Source: Streptomyces sp. WZ-12
GTDB taxonomy: Bacteria > Actinomycetota > Actinomycetes > Streptomycetales > Streptomycetaceae
Assembly (NCBI RefSeq): GCF_028898845.1
Contig: NZ_CP118574.1
Location: 2,976,001 to 3,040,000, forward strand
Reading direction: 5' to 3'
Length of the DNA stretch: 64,000 nucleotides
Under the pieces are notes generated by a model. It was not told the origin of the DNA, searched no databases, and saw only the letters and a program-made list of their open reading frames with translations. A program made the position numbers and the translations under genes. Within the stretch, counting starts at the first letter, position 1. Every line of letters begins with the position of its first letter. Positions 16,768 through 27,347 of the stretch are shown here, piece after piece.

Positions 16768-17388
16768 CTACTTCTCCTGAGGTTCATCCCCGCCGTCGCG
16801 GGGTTCATTGTCCTTCTCGTGGCCCTGGTTGGGCTCGACGAGTTCCTGCAGTGCCGCCCAGCGCATGTCGACGGCGTCGTGGTGGTGGTCCGGGTCGTCC
16901 GCCAGCCGCGCCCCACACTCGGAGCACAGGCCAGGGCAGTCCTCCCGGCACACCGGCTGCAACGGCAGTGCCAGCACCACCGCGTCCCGCAGCACGGGTT
17001 CGAGGTCGAACAGATCGTCCTCGATGTAGAACGTGTCCTCCTCGTCCTCGGCGTCGTCGCCGGACACGGGGGTCCGGACGTCGGCGTCGGGGTAGGCGAA
17101 CAGCTCCTGGAATTCCGCTTCGAGCACTCGCTCCAGCGGCTCCAGACACCTTACGCACTCCCCCTTCACGGTCGCACGGCCGGTACCCGTAACGAGCACC
17201 CCGTCCATGACCGCTTCCAGGCGGAGGTCGAGCTCGACCGGCGCGCCCTGGGGCGCTCCGATGACCTCGTTGCCGAGGTCCGCGGGGGCCTCGACGGAGC
17301 GGGAGAGCCGCTTGAGCGTGCCGGGACGACGCCCCAGCTCGCGTGTGTCGAACACGAGCGGGGAACGGTGGTCGAGGCGGGGGCCCAA
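16768..17388 (-). CDS. YceD/DUF177 family protein
   Basis: Widely conserved partner of rpmF, linked to large-subunit rRNA accumulation in plants and E. coli; exact role is not settled. About 206 residues from a TTG start at 17388, chosen because it follows GCAGGAAAG and aligns with the family opening ([20 protein letters not shown]). CVRCLEP near residue 90 and [13 protein letters not shown] near residue 165 are the family's Cys motifs and probably bind zinc. The tail is acidic. A GTG farther upstream would also be in frame. It ends 2 bp before rpmF. Confidence 0.9.
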   Translation of the reverse strand: MGPRLDHRSPLVFDTRELGRRPGTLKRLSRSVEAPADLGNEVIGAPQGAPVELDLRLEAVMDGVLVTGTGRATVKGECVRCLEPLERVLEAEFQELFAYPDADVRTPVSGDDAEDEEDTFYIEDDLFDLEPVLRDAVVLALPLQPVCREDCPGLCSECGARLADDPDHHHDAVDMRWAALQELVEPNQGHEKDNEPRDGGDEPQEK

Positions 17389-17590
17389 GACTTTCCTGCT
17401 TTCTCGTACTGCGGTAGTCCGCCGTCCGCGGCCGGAGTCGGCGTGCGGGCAGCGTTGATCGCGGGCATACACGCGACCGAACAGCCAGGATACTGGACAG
17501 CCCCCGTTAGGCCCAATCCGCACCCGCGCTTCCCGGGCGCGCAGCAGTGCGCGGCCAGACACGGCGGGACCACGGCCCGTCGGGCAGGCC

Positions 17591-18676
17591 CTAGTGGCGG
17601 CGCTCCTCGTACTGCCGCAGCTGGTCGAGGTTGATCAGGCTGGTGTCGAAGAGGCTGGTCTCGTCCAGGGCGCCGGGCTGGGTGCCGGGGGCCTGTGGGA
17701 CGTGCTGCGCCTGCTGGGGTACCTGTGGCTGCTGGTAGTCGGCGGCGTCGTAGCCCTGCTGCGGGATCTGGGCGGCCGGCTGTTGGGCCTGCTGCCAGTC
17801 GTAGCCGTACGGGTCCTGCTGCTGGACGTAGGAGACCTGCTCGGGCTGCTGGTAGGCGTAGTCGGTCGGCTGCTGGTAGGCGGCGACCTGGTCGTAGTAG
17901 CCGGGCTGCGGCTCCTGGGGCGCAGGCTGCGGGGCGCTCTGGACGGGGGTGAGGCCGGCCAGGCCCGCGAGGTAGTCCGCGTCGGCCTGCGGCGGGGCGG
18001 CGGACTGCGGGTCGCCCTGTGCGGCGAGGTGGGCGCCGAGCTCGTCGATCGCGCGGGCGCCCTGGAGCTTGTCCCGGCCGCGGCCGACCGCCTCCAGGGT
18101 CTTGGTCAACACGGCCTGGAACGCGCCGAATTTGGCGTCCACGTAGGCGTCAGCGCGCTGCGTGAGGGTCGCGGGGTCGGCGCTGCGCTCGGGGGCCTCG
18201 GCGTCCTCGTAGCCCTGCTCGTCCAGGCCCGGGCCGCGGCCGAGCAGCTTCTCCCGGCCGCGGTCGACGGCGCCGATGGTCTTGGTGAGCACGACCTCGA
18301 AGTTGGCCAGCTTGCTGTCGACGTAGTCGTCGGCCTGGGCGCGGACCTCCTCGGCCTCGGCGCGCGCCTCGGCCAGGAGCCGGTCCGCCTCGTCCTGGGC
18401 CTGCCGGACCACCTCGGTGTCGGAGATCAGCGAACCGCGTTGGCTGTGCGCGGACTCGATGATCCGGTCGGCCTCGGCGCGCGCCTCCTCCACCATCTGC
18501 TCGCGCCCGCCGAGGAGTTCCTGCGCCTGCGCCAGGGAGCCGGGCAACGCGGTGCGCACTTCCTCCAGCAGGGCGAGCAGTTCGGCGCGGTTGACCACGC
18601 ACGAGGCCGACATGGGCACGGACCGGGCGCTGCCGACGGCCTGGACGATGTCGTCGAGCTTCTTCTGGACGTCCAC
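17591..18676 (-). CDS. Coiled-coil protein with Gln-rich tail (DivIVA/AtpF-like)
   Basis: Streptomyces-type protein often annotated as ATP synthase F0 subunit B-like or cell-division-initiation-like; function uncertain. 361 residues: MDVQKKLDDIVQAVGSARSV, a long Glu/Ala/Arg coiled coil (about 30-215) with two similar segments, ADDYVDSKLANFEVVLTKT and ADAYVDAKFGAFQAVLTKT, each followed by a GRGR(E/D)KL motif. That internal duplication (about residues 115-145 and 175-205) is clear. The C-terminal third is Gln/Pro/Tyr-rich and disordered. No signal or membrane segment. It lies upstream of the DUF177-rpmF-rnc-mutM cluster. Confidence 0.85.
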   Translation of the reverse strand: MDVQKKLDDIVQAVGSARSVPMSASCVVNRAELLALLEEVRTALPGSLAQAQELLGGREQMVEEARAEADRIIESAHSQRGSLISDTEVVRQAQDEADRLLAEARAEAEEVRAQADDYVDSKLANFEVVLTKTIGAVDRGREKLLGRGPGLDEQGYEDAEAPERSADPATLTQRADAYVDAKFGAFQAVLTKTLEAVGRGRDKLQGARAIDELGAHLAAQGDPQSAAPPQADADYLAGLAGLTPVQSAPQPAPQEPQPGYYDQVAAYQQPTDYAYQQPEQVSYVQQQDPYGYDWQQAQQPAAQIPQQGYDAADYQQPQVPQQAQHVPQAPGTQPGALDETSLFDTSLINLDQLRQYEERRH

Positions 18677-18804
18677 CTTGGACTCGCCACTCTCTGCAGG
18701 ATCGGAAGGACGGAACGGGACGACTGTACGGCCAGGATCCCCCGCCCCGACACCTGCTGACGATCCGTCAGGAACGTGCCGGTCCTACCGCACCGGATGG
18801 TGGG

Positions 18805-19923
<1,119 letters not shown>

Positions 19924-20086
19924 TTACGTTGAACGTGGTCGAAAGAGGGGTGGGCGCCCGGCCGGGCTCCGCCCTCCCACGATATGTCCGTCCCCCATGC
20001 GGCGGGACCGCCCCCGGTGCCGGCCGCCCGTGATCGTTCTCACGGGTCGGGCCGGCCGTGCGGGGGTGTACGACGGGGGTGCGGCG

Positions 20087-23086
20087 TCAGCCCTTGTCCA
20101 GATACTGCTCCCGTTCCTCGTCCAGCAGGGCGGACAGCGCGGTCCGCAGTTCGGGACAGCCGGTCAGCTCGGGGTCGGCGGTGACCAGGGCGGTGGCCTC
20201 CTCGCGGGCGGCCGCGATGACCTCCTCGTCGTCGATGACCGCGAGCATCCGCAGCGAGGAGCGGACGCCGGACTGCGCCTGGCCGAGGACGTCGCCCTCG
20301 CGGCGCTGTTCGAGGTCGATGCGGGAGAGCTCGAAGCCGTCGAGGGTGCCGGCGACCGCGGCGAGCCGGCCGCGGGCCGGGCTGGCCTCGGGCATCTCGC
20401 TGACCAGGAGGCACAGTCCGGGGGCCGAGCCGCGGCCCACCCGGCCGCGGAGCTGGTGGAGCTGGGAGACGCCGAAGCGGTCCGCGTCCATGATCACCAT
20501 GGCGGTGGCGTTGGGCACGTTGACCCCGACCTCGATGACGGTGGTGGCGACCAGGACGTCCAACTCACCGGCGGCGAAGCGGCGCATCACCTCGTCCTTG
20601 TCGTCGGGGGCCATCCGGCCGTGCAGCACCGCGACCCGCAATCCGGCGAGCGGGCCCTTCCGCAACTGCTCGGCGATGTCCAACACCGCCAACGGGGGGC
20701 GCTTCTCGGCCAGATCCTCCGGCGAACTCGCCTCCGGGGGCGCCTCCTTGGGCGTCTTCCCCTTGGCGGCCTTCTCCTTGACCGTCTTCCCCTTGGCCGC
20801 GGACTCGTCCTCGTCGTCGCCGATCCGCGGGCAGACCACATACGCCTGGTGGCCGGCGGTCACCTCCTCCCGGACCCGCTCCCAGGCCCGGGCGAGGAAG
20901 TGCGGCTTGTCCTTGGCCGGCACCACATGGCTGGCGATCGGCGAGCGGCCGGCGGGGAGTTGGTCCAGCACCGACGTCTCCAGATCGCCGAAGACCGTCA
21001 TGGCGACCGTCCGCGGGATCGGCGTCGCCGTCATCACCAGCAGGTGCGGTGGCTGTTTGCCCTTGGAGCGCAGGGCGTCGCGCTGCTCGACGCCGAAGCG
21101 GTGCTGCTCGTCGACGACGACCAGGCCGAGGTCGTGGAACTGCACCACGTCCTCGATCAGGGCGTGGGTGCCGATGACGATGCCGGCCTCGCCGGTGACC
21201 AGGTCGAGCAGTGCCTGGCGGCGGGCCGGGGCTCCCATCGAGCCGGTCAGCAGCACCACTTTGGTGCCCCGCTCCGAGCCGCCCAGCATGCCTCCCTCGG
21301 CCAGATCGCCCATCATCTCCGTGATGGAGCGGTGGTGCTGCTGGGCCAACACCTCGGTGGGCGCGAGCATCGCCGCCTGGCCGCCGCTGTCCACCACGCC
21401 GAGCATGGCGCGCAGCGCGACCATGGTGTTGTGCGTGACCGTGAAGTGGTCGGTCACGTAGGCGTGCGAGGGGTGCGCGACGCTGATGCACTGGACGGGC
21501 CGGCGGCCGACGTACTCGACGGCGGTGACCGCGCGCTCGCAGCCCGCCCCGTCCTCCGGGAGCGTCAACGCGACCTCGACGCGGCCGTCGTCGGCGGGGG
21601 CCATGCGGGCCGTCCCGCCCAGCGAGCGCGCCAGCCAGGCGACATCGGCGGCCAGCGGGGCCGGGGCGGGGCGGAGGGTGCCGTCGGTGCCGCGCCACTC
21701 GCCGCCGGCGTCCAACAGGCCGTGCAGCAGGGCCCGGCGGTCCTTGACGGGGGCGTTGCGGTACGCGGCGGGGACGGCGCGGCCGGTCGGGCCGTCCCCG
21801 CCGGCGCCGAGGGTCCGGCCCAACGCGTAGGGCTCCAGGGGGCGATGGCCGCCGTCGTCGAGGTCCACCGGGGTGGCCGGGGCGATCGACCACCGGGGGT
21901 GGCCGGCCTCGTCCCGCAGGGCGGACCGCAACTCGCGGGTGGTCAGCACCCGCTCGCCGGTGGCGCGCGAGGAGACGATCCACAGGTGCTCGTCGTCGCA
22001 CTCGATCGCGCTGCCGTCGGCGAGCACCAGCCTCCACACCTCCCGCTCGCCCTGCGGGAACACCCCGTCCACCAGGGCGATCTCCCCGCTGGGCACGACC
22101 ACTTCGGTGCCCGGTGCCAGCTCGCCCATGGGGCGGAAGCCGCGCGGGGTGAGCACCAGGGCATCCAGCGGCTGGGCCTTGCCGGAGCCGACCTCGCCCT
22201 GGAGGAGGCGGTGCATCGGGTGCTCCGTCGACAGGTCGTCGAAGATCTCCCGGCTGACCTTCGACTGGCCCTCGGTGAGGGTGAACGGCAGCCGGGCGTC
22301 GAACGCGTCGAGGATGCCGCCGGGGCTCAACCGCCTGGGCACGGCCGGGAGTTGGGTCTCGGCGAGGCGGCGGCGGGCGAGCGCGACCTGGAGGACGAAC
22401 GCCTCGTCCCACTTCAGCCGGGCGCGGGCGTCGGCGATGTCGGCCTTGGTGTCGGGGCGGTGGATCTTCAGCAGCGCCTCGGTGAGCGGGATCAGGCCGC
22501 GGCCTGCGCGCAGCGCCGGGGGCAGCGGGTCGACGGCGTCCTGGGCGCTGGGCAGCACCGCGTCGACCGCCTTGGCGATCTTCCAGGAGGCCATCTGCTG
22601 GCACGCCGGGTAGATCGGCATGAGCTGGTTGGCGAACGCGTCGACGGCACCGCTGTCGGCATCCTGGTCGAGGAGGGCGTATTCCGGGTGCGCCAGCTGG
22701 AGTTTGCGGTTGAAGACCGAGACCTTGCCGGCGAACATCGCGCGCCTGCCGGGCAACAGCTCCTTGTGCGGCTTGTGGATGCCCTTGCCGAAGAAGACCA
22801 ACTGGAGCCGGCCGCTGCCGTCGGTGAGGGTCACCTCCAGGCGCTGCCCGCGGCCGTGGTTGAACGTCAGCACGCGGGCGTCGGCGACCCTGGCGACGAC
22901 CGTGACGTGCTCGTCCAACGGCAGGTCGGAGAGCCGGGTCAGCTCACCGCGCTCGGCGTAGCGGCGCGGATAGTGGTGCAGCAGATCGCCGACCGTCTCC
23001 AGGCCGAGGTGCTCGGCCAGCACCTTCGCGGTGGTGCCGCCGAGGATTTTCTTCAGGGGTTCATCGAGCGCTGCCACGCGTTCCAT
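20087..23086 (-). CDS. recG: ATP-dependent DNA helicase RecG with an in-frame intein
   Basis: Branch-migrating helicase for stalled forks and recombination. From ATG 23086 the precursor is 999 residues; without the intein (residues 304-553) it is 749, normal for RecG. N-terminal wedge/OB domain (about 55-180), then the helicase core. Walker A GEVGSGKT is split between Lys and Thr by the intein. Downstream: VVVDEQHRFGVEQR (motif II, DEQH), MTATPIPRT (motif III), RVGRG (motif VI). A Lys/Glu-rich insertion lies around 20700-20810, between the helicase lobes. The GTG four residues in is another possible start. Host function depends on protein splicing, because the P-loop is interrupted. Confidence 0.96.
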   Translation of the reverse strand: MERVAALDEPLKKILGGTTAKVLAEHLGLETVGDLLHHYPRRYAERGELTRLSDLPLDEHVTVVARVADARVLTFNHGRGQRLEVTLTDGSGRLQLVFFGKGIHKPHKELLPGRRAMFAGKVSVFNRKLQLAHPEYALLDQDADSGAVDAFANQLMPIYPACQQMASWKIAKAVDAVLPSAQDAVDPLPPALRAGRGLIPLTEALLKIHRPDTKADIADARARLKWDEAFVLQVALARRRLAETQLPAVPRRLSPGGILDAFDARLPFTLTEGQSKVSREIFDDLSTEHPMHRLLQGEVGSGKAQPLDALVLTPRGFRPMGELAPGTEVVVPSGEIALVDGVFPQGEREVWRLVLADGSAIECDDEHLWIVSSRATGERVLTTRELRSALRDEAGHPRWSIAPATPVDLDDGGHRPLEPYALGRTLGAGGDGPTGRAVPAAYRNAPVKDRRALLHGLLDAGGEWRGTDGTLRPAPAPLAADVAWLARSLGGTARMAPADDGRVEVALTLPEDGAGCERAVTAVEYVGRRPVQCISVAHPSHAYVTDHFTVTHNTMVALRAMLGVVDSGGQAAMLAPTEVLAQQHHRSITEMMGDLAEGGMLGGSERGTKVVLLTGSMGAPARRQALLDLVTGEAGIVIGTHALIEDVVQFHDLGLVVVDEQHRFGVEQRDALRSKGKQPPHLLVMTATPIPRTVAMTVFGDLETSVLDQLPAGRSPIASHVVPAKDKPHFLARAWERVREEVTAGHQAYVVCPRIGDDEDESAAKGKTVKEKAAKGKTPKEAPPEASSPEDLAEKRPPLAVLDIAEQLRKGPLAGLRVAVLHGRMAPDDKDEVMRRFAAGELDVLVATTVIEVGVNVPNATAMVIMDADRFGVSQLHQLRGRVGRGSAPGLCLLVSEMPEASPARGRLAAVAGTLDGFELSRIDLEQRREGDVLGQAQSGVRSSLRMLAVIDDEEVIAAAREEATALVTADPELTGCPELRTALSALLDEEREQYLDKG
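21428..22177 (-). other. RecG intein (250 aa), class-3-like, decayed endonuclease
   Basis: Sits in GSGK|T of Walker A; first residue Ala, last residues THN, then extein Thr. Block A is DALVLTPRGFRPMGEL, block B ends DDEHLWIV, block F is PVQCISV, block G HFTVTHN. Trp66 (B:12), Cys230 (F:4) and Thr248 (G:5) match the WCT triplet of class 3 inteins, which lack an N-terminal nucleophile and splice through the block F Cys. The middle resembles a LAGLIDADG endonuclease: PYALGRTLGAGG and LHGLLDAGG replace the catalytic acidic residues by Ala/Gly, so nuclease activity should be lost. Block assignment is by eye. Confidence 0.9.
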
Positions 23087-23206
23087 TGCACACCACGCCA
23101 CTGACAACGAGCCACCACCGCCGCTTTCCGCGGACGGGAATTCCGGGCCGGGAGATATCCGGGACGCGGTTTTCCCAGCCGTATCGGGGCGCGAATCGGG
23201 TGCCCG

Positions 23207-24853
23207 CTATTCCACGCCGATCAGCAGCGGCGCCGCGTATTCGCCGCCTTCGTAGACGACCGTGTCCACCGCGAGGTGGCGCTCGCGGACGTGCCGTTCC
23301 AGGTGTGCGGCGAGTTCGTCGGGGACGTCCGCGCCGAGGATGAGGGTGACCAGTTCGCCGCCCGCGGAGAGCATCCGGTCCAGCACCGCCGTCGCGGTGC
23401 GGGCGAGGTCGGGCCCGATCACCGCGACGTCGCCGTCGATCAGGCCGAGCACGTCCCCGGCCTGGCAGACCCCGGCCATCGTCCAGGAGCGGTGCTCGGC
23501 GACGGCCAGTTCGGCGTAGCGGGTGGCGCCGGCCGCCGCGGTCATCGCGACCATGTCCTGGTCGAAGCTGCGGCCCGGCTCGTGGACGGCCAGCGCCGCG
23601 AGGCCCTGGACGGCGGAGCGGGTCGGGATCAGCGCGACCCGGATGCCCTCGGCCCGGGCCTGCTCGGCCGCGGCCGCCGCGGTGTGCCGCAGCTCGGGGT
23701 CGTTGGGCAGCAGCATCACTTCGCGGGCGCGGGCCTGCCGGATCGCCTGGACCAGTTCGCCGCTGGCGGGCGGCTCCCCGGGGCGGACGGTCACCGGGGT
23801 CGCGCCGGCCTCCGCACACAGCCCGGCCAGCCCGACGCCGGGGACCACCGCGACCACGGCCCGGGCCGCCAGCTCCGGCTCCTTGGCCCGGGGGCCGGCG
23901 CCGAAGTGGGTGATCCGGACCCGGTACGGCCGGCCGGCCTCGATGCCGGCCTCCACCGCGGCCCCCGCGTCGTCGACGTGGACATGGACGTGCCACAGCC
24001 CGTCCCCGCCGACCACCACCAGCGAGTCCCCGAGCCGGTCGAGCCGGCCGCGCAGCGCGGCCACCTCCGCGTCCCCGGCCTCCAAGAGGTAGATCACCTC
24101 GAAGGCGGGGCCGCCGGCGTGCGGATCGGCGCAGCCGTCCCGGACCACCGCGTCGCAACCGGCCGCCACCGGGAGCGCCCCACCGGCCCGTACGGCGACG
24201 GGGGCGGCACCGACCTCCCCGGACAGCGCGTCGGCGAGCGCGCCCAACAGGGCCACCAGCCCGCAGCCGCCGGCGTCCACCACCCCCGCCCTGCCCAGCA
24301 CCGCGAGCTGCCCCGGGGTGGCCCGCAGTGCCTCGGCGGCGCCCTCGTGGGCGGCTCGCGCGACTGCGGCGGGCCCGTCGGCGGCGCGCTCGGCGGCGTC
24401 GGCGGCGGCCGTCGCCACGGTCAGCACGGTGCCCTCCACAGGGTGCGCCACCGCCTCGTACGCCGCCGTCGCGGCCCGCCGCAGCGCCGCGCGCAGGGCG
24501 TCCGCCGCGCCGCTACCGCCGGCCGGGGCGGTGGCCAGTACCTGGGCCATCCCGCGCAGGAGCTGCGCCAGGATGGTGCCGGAGTTGCCGCGCGCCCCGA
24601 TGAGGGCACCGTGCGCCATGGCGCCGACGGCGTCCGCGAGGCCGGGCGCGGTGCCGGCGGAGGCGTGGCCGTCGAAGGCGGCCTCGACCGCGCGGGCGGC
24701 CGACTCCAGCGTCAGGTAGAGGTTGGTGCCGGTGTCCCCGTCGGCGACCGGATAGACGTTGATCGCGTCGATCCGCTCGCGTTCCCGTCCGAGCGCCTCC
24801 AGGGCCAGACCGCACCAGGTGCGGACCGCGGCGGCGTCGAGCGGGTTTGGCAC
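23207..24853 (-). CDS. DAK2-domain protein, FakA-like fatty acid kinase
   Basis: 548 residues. N-terminal DhaL-type nucleotide-binding domain (about 1-200) with the Mg-binding motif VYPVADGDTGTN and GARGNSGTIL; the C-terminal part (about 220-548) resembles the FakA/YloV C-terminal region. In Firmicutes FakA phosphorylates FakB-bound fatty acids; in actinobacteria the role is inferred only. The GTG start at 24853 follows AGGAGG. Next to recG and divergent from rpmB, the conserved rpmB-yloV-recG neighbourhood. Confidence 0.85.
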   Translation of the reverse strand: MPNPLDAAAVRTWCGLALEALGRERERIDAINVYPVADGDTGTNLYLTLESAARAVEAAFDGHASAGTAPGLADAVGAMAHGALIGARGNSGTILAQLLRGMAQVLATAPAGGSGAADALRAALRRAATAAYEAVAHPVEGTVLTVATAAADAAERAADGPAAVARAAHEGAAEALRATPGQLAVLGRAGVVDAGGCGLVALLGALADALSGEVGAAPVAVRAGGALPVAAGCDAVVRDGCADPHAGGPAFEVIYLLEAGDAEVAALRGRLDRLGDSLVVVGGDGLWHVHVHVDDAGAAVEAGIEAGRPYRVRITHFGAGPRAKEPELAARAVVAVVPGVGLAGLCAEAGATPVTVRPGEPPASGELVQAIRQARAREVMLLPNDPELRHTAAAAAEQARAEGIRVALIPTRSAVQGLAALAVHEPGRSFDQDMVAMTAAAGATRYAELAVAEHRSWTMAGVCQAGDVLGLIDGDVAVIGPDLARTATAVLDRMLSAGGELVTLILGADVPDELAAHLERHVRERHLAVDTVVYEGGEYAAPLLIGVE

Positions 24854-25084
24854 GTCGTCCTCCTGGGTCGCGGGATGCACCCGCACAGTAGCCGCGGTCG
24901 GGGTGGGAGGCCGGGGCGGGGGCCGGAGGGTGCGTGGTAGTTTCGTCCTGCAGGAGCGGTCGTTGTATGCTGCTCCGGTTGCCCGATGAAAATCGGGCCA
25001 TTCCTCTCCTGACGGCGTCGGCACGGCTATGCACTCGACCCGCCAGGTTTCCCGTAAGTGCATCTGAAGTCTTTGGAGTGACCC

Positions 25085-25270
25085 GTGGCTGCCAACTGCG
25101 ACGTCTGCGGCAAGGGGCCGGGCTTCGGCAAGAGTGTCTCGCACTCGCATCGCCGCACCAACCGTCGTTGGAACCCCAACATCCAGACGGTGCGTGCAGT
25201 GATCGGGCGCACGCCGAAGAAGCTGAACGCCTGCACCTCGTGCATCAAGGCCGGCAAGGTCTCGCGCTGA
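25085..25270 (+). CDS. rpmB: Ribosomal protein bL28
   Basis: 61-residue large-subunit protein with GTG start. Reads [14 protein letters not shown] and later [13 protein letters not shown]; the two CxxC pairs mark the zinc-containing form, used when zinc is sufficient. The upstream 230 bases (24854-25084) hold its promoter, divergent from the DAK2 gene. The terminator at 25306-25338 follows. Confidence 0.97.
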   Translation: MAANCDVCGKGPGFGKSVSHSHRRTNRRWNPNIQTVRAVIGRTPKKLNACTSCIKAGKVSR

Positions 25271-25305
25271 CGCCTTAGCCGTAGCGCAGCCCCGCCGGTT
25301 GCTGA

Positions 25306-25338
25306 GAAGCCGGTCCACCCTCGCGGTGGGCCGGCTTC
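25306..25338. terminator. Bidirectional terminator between rpmB and thiD
   Basis: 14-bp stem GAAGCCGGTCCACC / GGTGGGCCGGCTTC with one G-T pair and a 5-base loop, placed between convergent genes. Confidence 0.8.
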
Positions 25339-25404
25339 TTGCCGTTGGTCCGCGGGCTGCCGTGCGTCCCTGGGGGACTGCCACGAGTCCGGCGGCCGGC
25401 GCGA

Positions 25405-26211
25405 TCAGCGGGTGCGCAGCCGCCAGCCGTGGTCGACCGGTCCGATGCCCGCGCCCAGTCGGAAGCCGGCCGCGATCGCGCCGCTGACGTACTCCTTCGC
25501 CGCCGCGGCGGCCTGCGGGACGGTGTCGCCTTGGGCGAGCCGGGCCGCGAGGGCGCTGGCGAGGGTGCAACCGGTGCCGTGGGTGTGCCGGTTGTCGTGA
25601 CGGGGGGCGCGCAGCCAGTGCTCCTCGACGCCGTCGGTGAGCAGGTCCACGGCGGTGCCCGCGGCGTCGGCCGGCAGGTGGCCGCCCTTGATGAGCGCCC
25701 AGCGCGGCCCGAAGGCCAAGACCGCGTCGGCGGCCCGCCGCATCCCGTCCGCGGTGGTGACCCGCACGCCGGTGAGCTGGGCGACCTCGTCGAGGTTGGG
25801 GGTGGCGACGGTCGCGGTCGGCAGCAGCTTGGTGCGGACCGCGTCCAGGGCGGAGGCGGCCAGCAGCGCGTCGCCGTGCTTGGAGATGCCGACGGGGTCG
25901 ACGACGACCGGCGCGGTGAGGCCGGCGAGCAGCTCCGCGACGGTCGTGACGAGCGCGGCCGAGGACAGCATCCCGGTCTTGACGGCCTGCACGCCGATGT
26001 CGTCGACGACGCTGCGGAACTGGGCCCGCACCGCCTCGGCGGGCAGCTCCCACGCGCCCTGGACGCCCAGGGAGTTCTGCGCGGTGACCGCGGTCAGCAC
26101 GCTCATGCCGTGGGTGCCCAGCGCCAGCATCGTCTTCAGGTCAGCCTGGATGCCGGCGCCGCCGCCGGAGTCGGAGCCGGCGACGGTCAGCACGCGGGGT
26201 GGTGTCTCCAT
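25405..26211 (-). CDS. thiD: Hydroxymethylpyrimidine/phosphomethylpyrimidine kinase
   Basis: Phosphorylates HMP and HMP-P for thiamine synthesis. 268 residues of the ribokinase fold: [20 protein letters not shown] at the N-terminus, [12 protein letters not shown] in the middle and the anion-hole motif [13 protein letters not shown] near residue 215. It starts 9 bp after thiL, so the two form an operon. Confidence 0.96.
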   Translation of the reverse strand: METPPRVLTVAGSDSGGGAGIQADLKTMLALGTHGMSVLTAVTAQNSLGVQGAWELPAEAVRAQFRSVVDDIGVQAVKTGMLSSAALVTTVAELLAGLTAPVVVDPVGISKHGDALLAASALDAVRTKLLPTATVATPNLDEVAQLTGVRVTTADGMRRAADAVLAFGPRWALIKGGHLPADAAGTAVDLLTDGVEEHWLRAPRHDNRHTHGTGCTLASALAARLAQGDTVPQAAAAAKEYVSGAIAAGFRLGAGIGPVDHGWRLRTR

Positions 26212-26220
26212 GCCGCGAAT

Positions 26221-27189
26221 CTACTCGGCGTCCCCGTCGTCGCCGAAGTGGTCCCAGCCGGCCTTGGCCCAGGGGGCGCCGTCCACCGTCACCTGGGGCA
26301 GCGCCGAGGGGTTGAGGACCTCGCCGATCACCTTCCAACGGGCGGGCAGCTTCACGTCGGACGGGAAGGTGGCGACGATGGCGTGGTCCTCGCCACCGTT
26401 GAGGACCCACTGCATCGGGTCCACGCCGACCGCGGTGCCGATGTCGGACATCTGCGAGGGGATGTCGATCATGGCCGACCGCAGGTCGATGCGGACCTTG
26501 CTGGCGTCGGCGATGTGCCCGAGGTCGGCGACGAGCCCGTCGCTGACGTCGGTCATGGCGGTGGCGCCGAGCGCGGCCGCGGCCGGGCCCGCGTGGTACG
26601 GCGGTTCGGGGCGGCGGTGCGCCTCCACGAAGGCGCGCGGAGAGCGGAAGCCGCGGGTGAGCACCGCGTAGCCGGCGGCGGACCAGCCGAGCCAGCCGGT
26701 CACCGCGACCACGTCACCGGGCTGGGCACCGGCCCGGGTGACCGGCTCCTGGTTGCGCAGGTCGCCGAGGGCGGTGATGGCGATGGTGATGGTCTCGCCG
26801 CGGACCACGTCCCCGCCGACCACCGCGGCGCCGGCCACCTGGCACTCGTCGCGCAGCCCGTCCATCAGCTCGGTCGCCCAGGTCGCGGGGAGTTCGGCGG
26901 GGACGACCAGGCCGAGCAGGATCGCGGTGGGCACCGCGCCCATCGCCGCGATGTCGGCGAGGTTCTGCGCGGCGGCCTTGCGGCCGACGTCGTAGGCGGT
27001 GGACCAGTCGCGGCGGAAGTGCCGGCCTTCGAGGAGAACGTCGGTACTGGCGACGACCCTGCGGTCCGGCGCGGTGACCACCGCGGCGTCATCCCCAGGC
27101 CCGATCCGTACGGCGGGAGTGGAGGTGAGCCGGGAGGTGAGCTCTCTGATAAGCCCGAACTCCCCCAGCTCGCCCACGGTGCCCTTCAT
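26221..27189 (-). CDS. thiL: Thiamine-monophosphate kinase
   Basis: Last step to thiamine pyrophosphate. 322 residues with GPGDDAAVV (Mg/ATP acidic motif) near residue 32, an AIR-synthase-like fold and MTDVSDGLVADL near residue 215. ATG 27189 chosen: it follows GGAAGGG and gives MKGTVGELGEFGLI, the family start; longer upstream frames lack support. Confidence 0.96.
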   Translation of the reverse strand: MKGTVGELGEFGLIRELTSRLTSTPAVRIGPGDDAAVVTAPDRRVVASTDVLLEGRHFRRDWSTAYDVGRKAAAQNLADIAAMGAVPTAILLGLVVPAELPATWATELMDGLRDECQVAGAAVVGGDVVRGETITIAITALGDLRNQEPVTRAGAQPGDVVAVTGWLGWSAAGYAVLTRGFRSPRAFVEAHRRPEPPYHAGPAAAALGATAMTDVSDGLVADLGHIADASKVRIDLRSAMIDIPSQMSDIGTAVGVDPMQWVLNGGEDHAIVATFPSDVKLPARWKVIGEVLNPSALPQVTVDGAPWAKAGWDHFGDDGDAE

Positions 27190-27347
27190 GCTGTTGCCCT
27201 TCCGATGTGTACGGACGGTCCGTACGTGGCTGACGACGGCGCCGCACCGACCGCGTTCACCGCGCGGGTCTCCCCGCTCCGCTCGGTGACGCGGTACCGT
27301 GGCGTCCCTTCTTCCCACATGATCCTCGTAGCCGCCCTGGAGGTTCC

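Noticed and set aside
21428..22177. Intein as an artefactual insertion or separate gene
   Set aside because: It is in frame with recG, has splicing motifs at both edges and an extein Thr at the junction.
23207..26053. A 948-codon minus-strand frame spanning the DAK2 gene, rpmB and thiD
   Set aside because: Only the part after the GTG at 24853 is a real gene; the rest is out-of-frame reading across rpmB and thiD.
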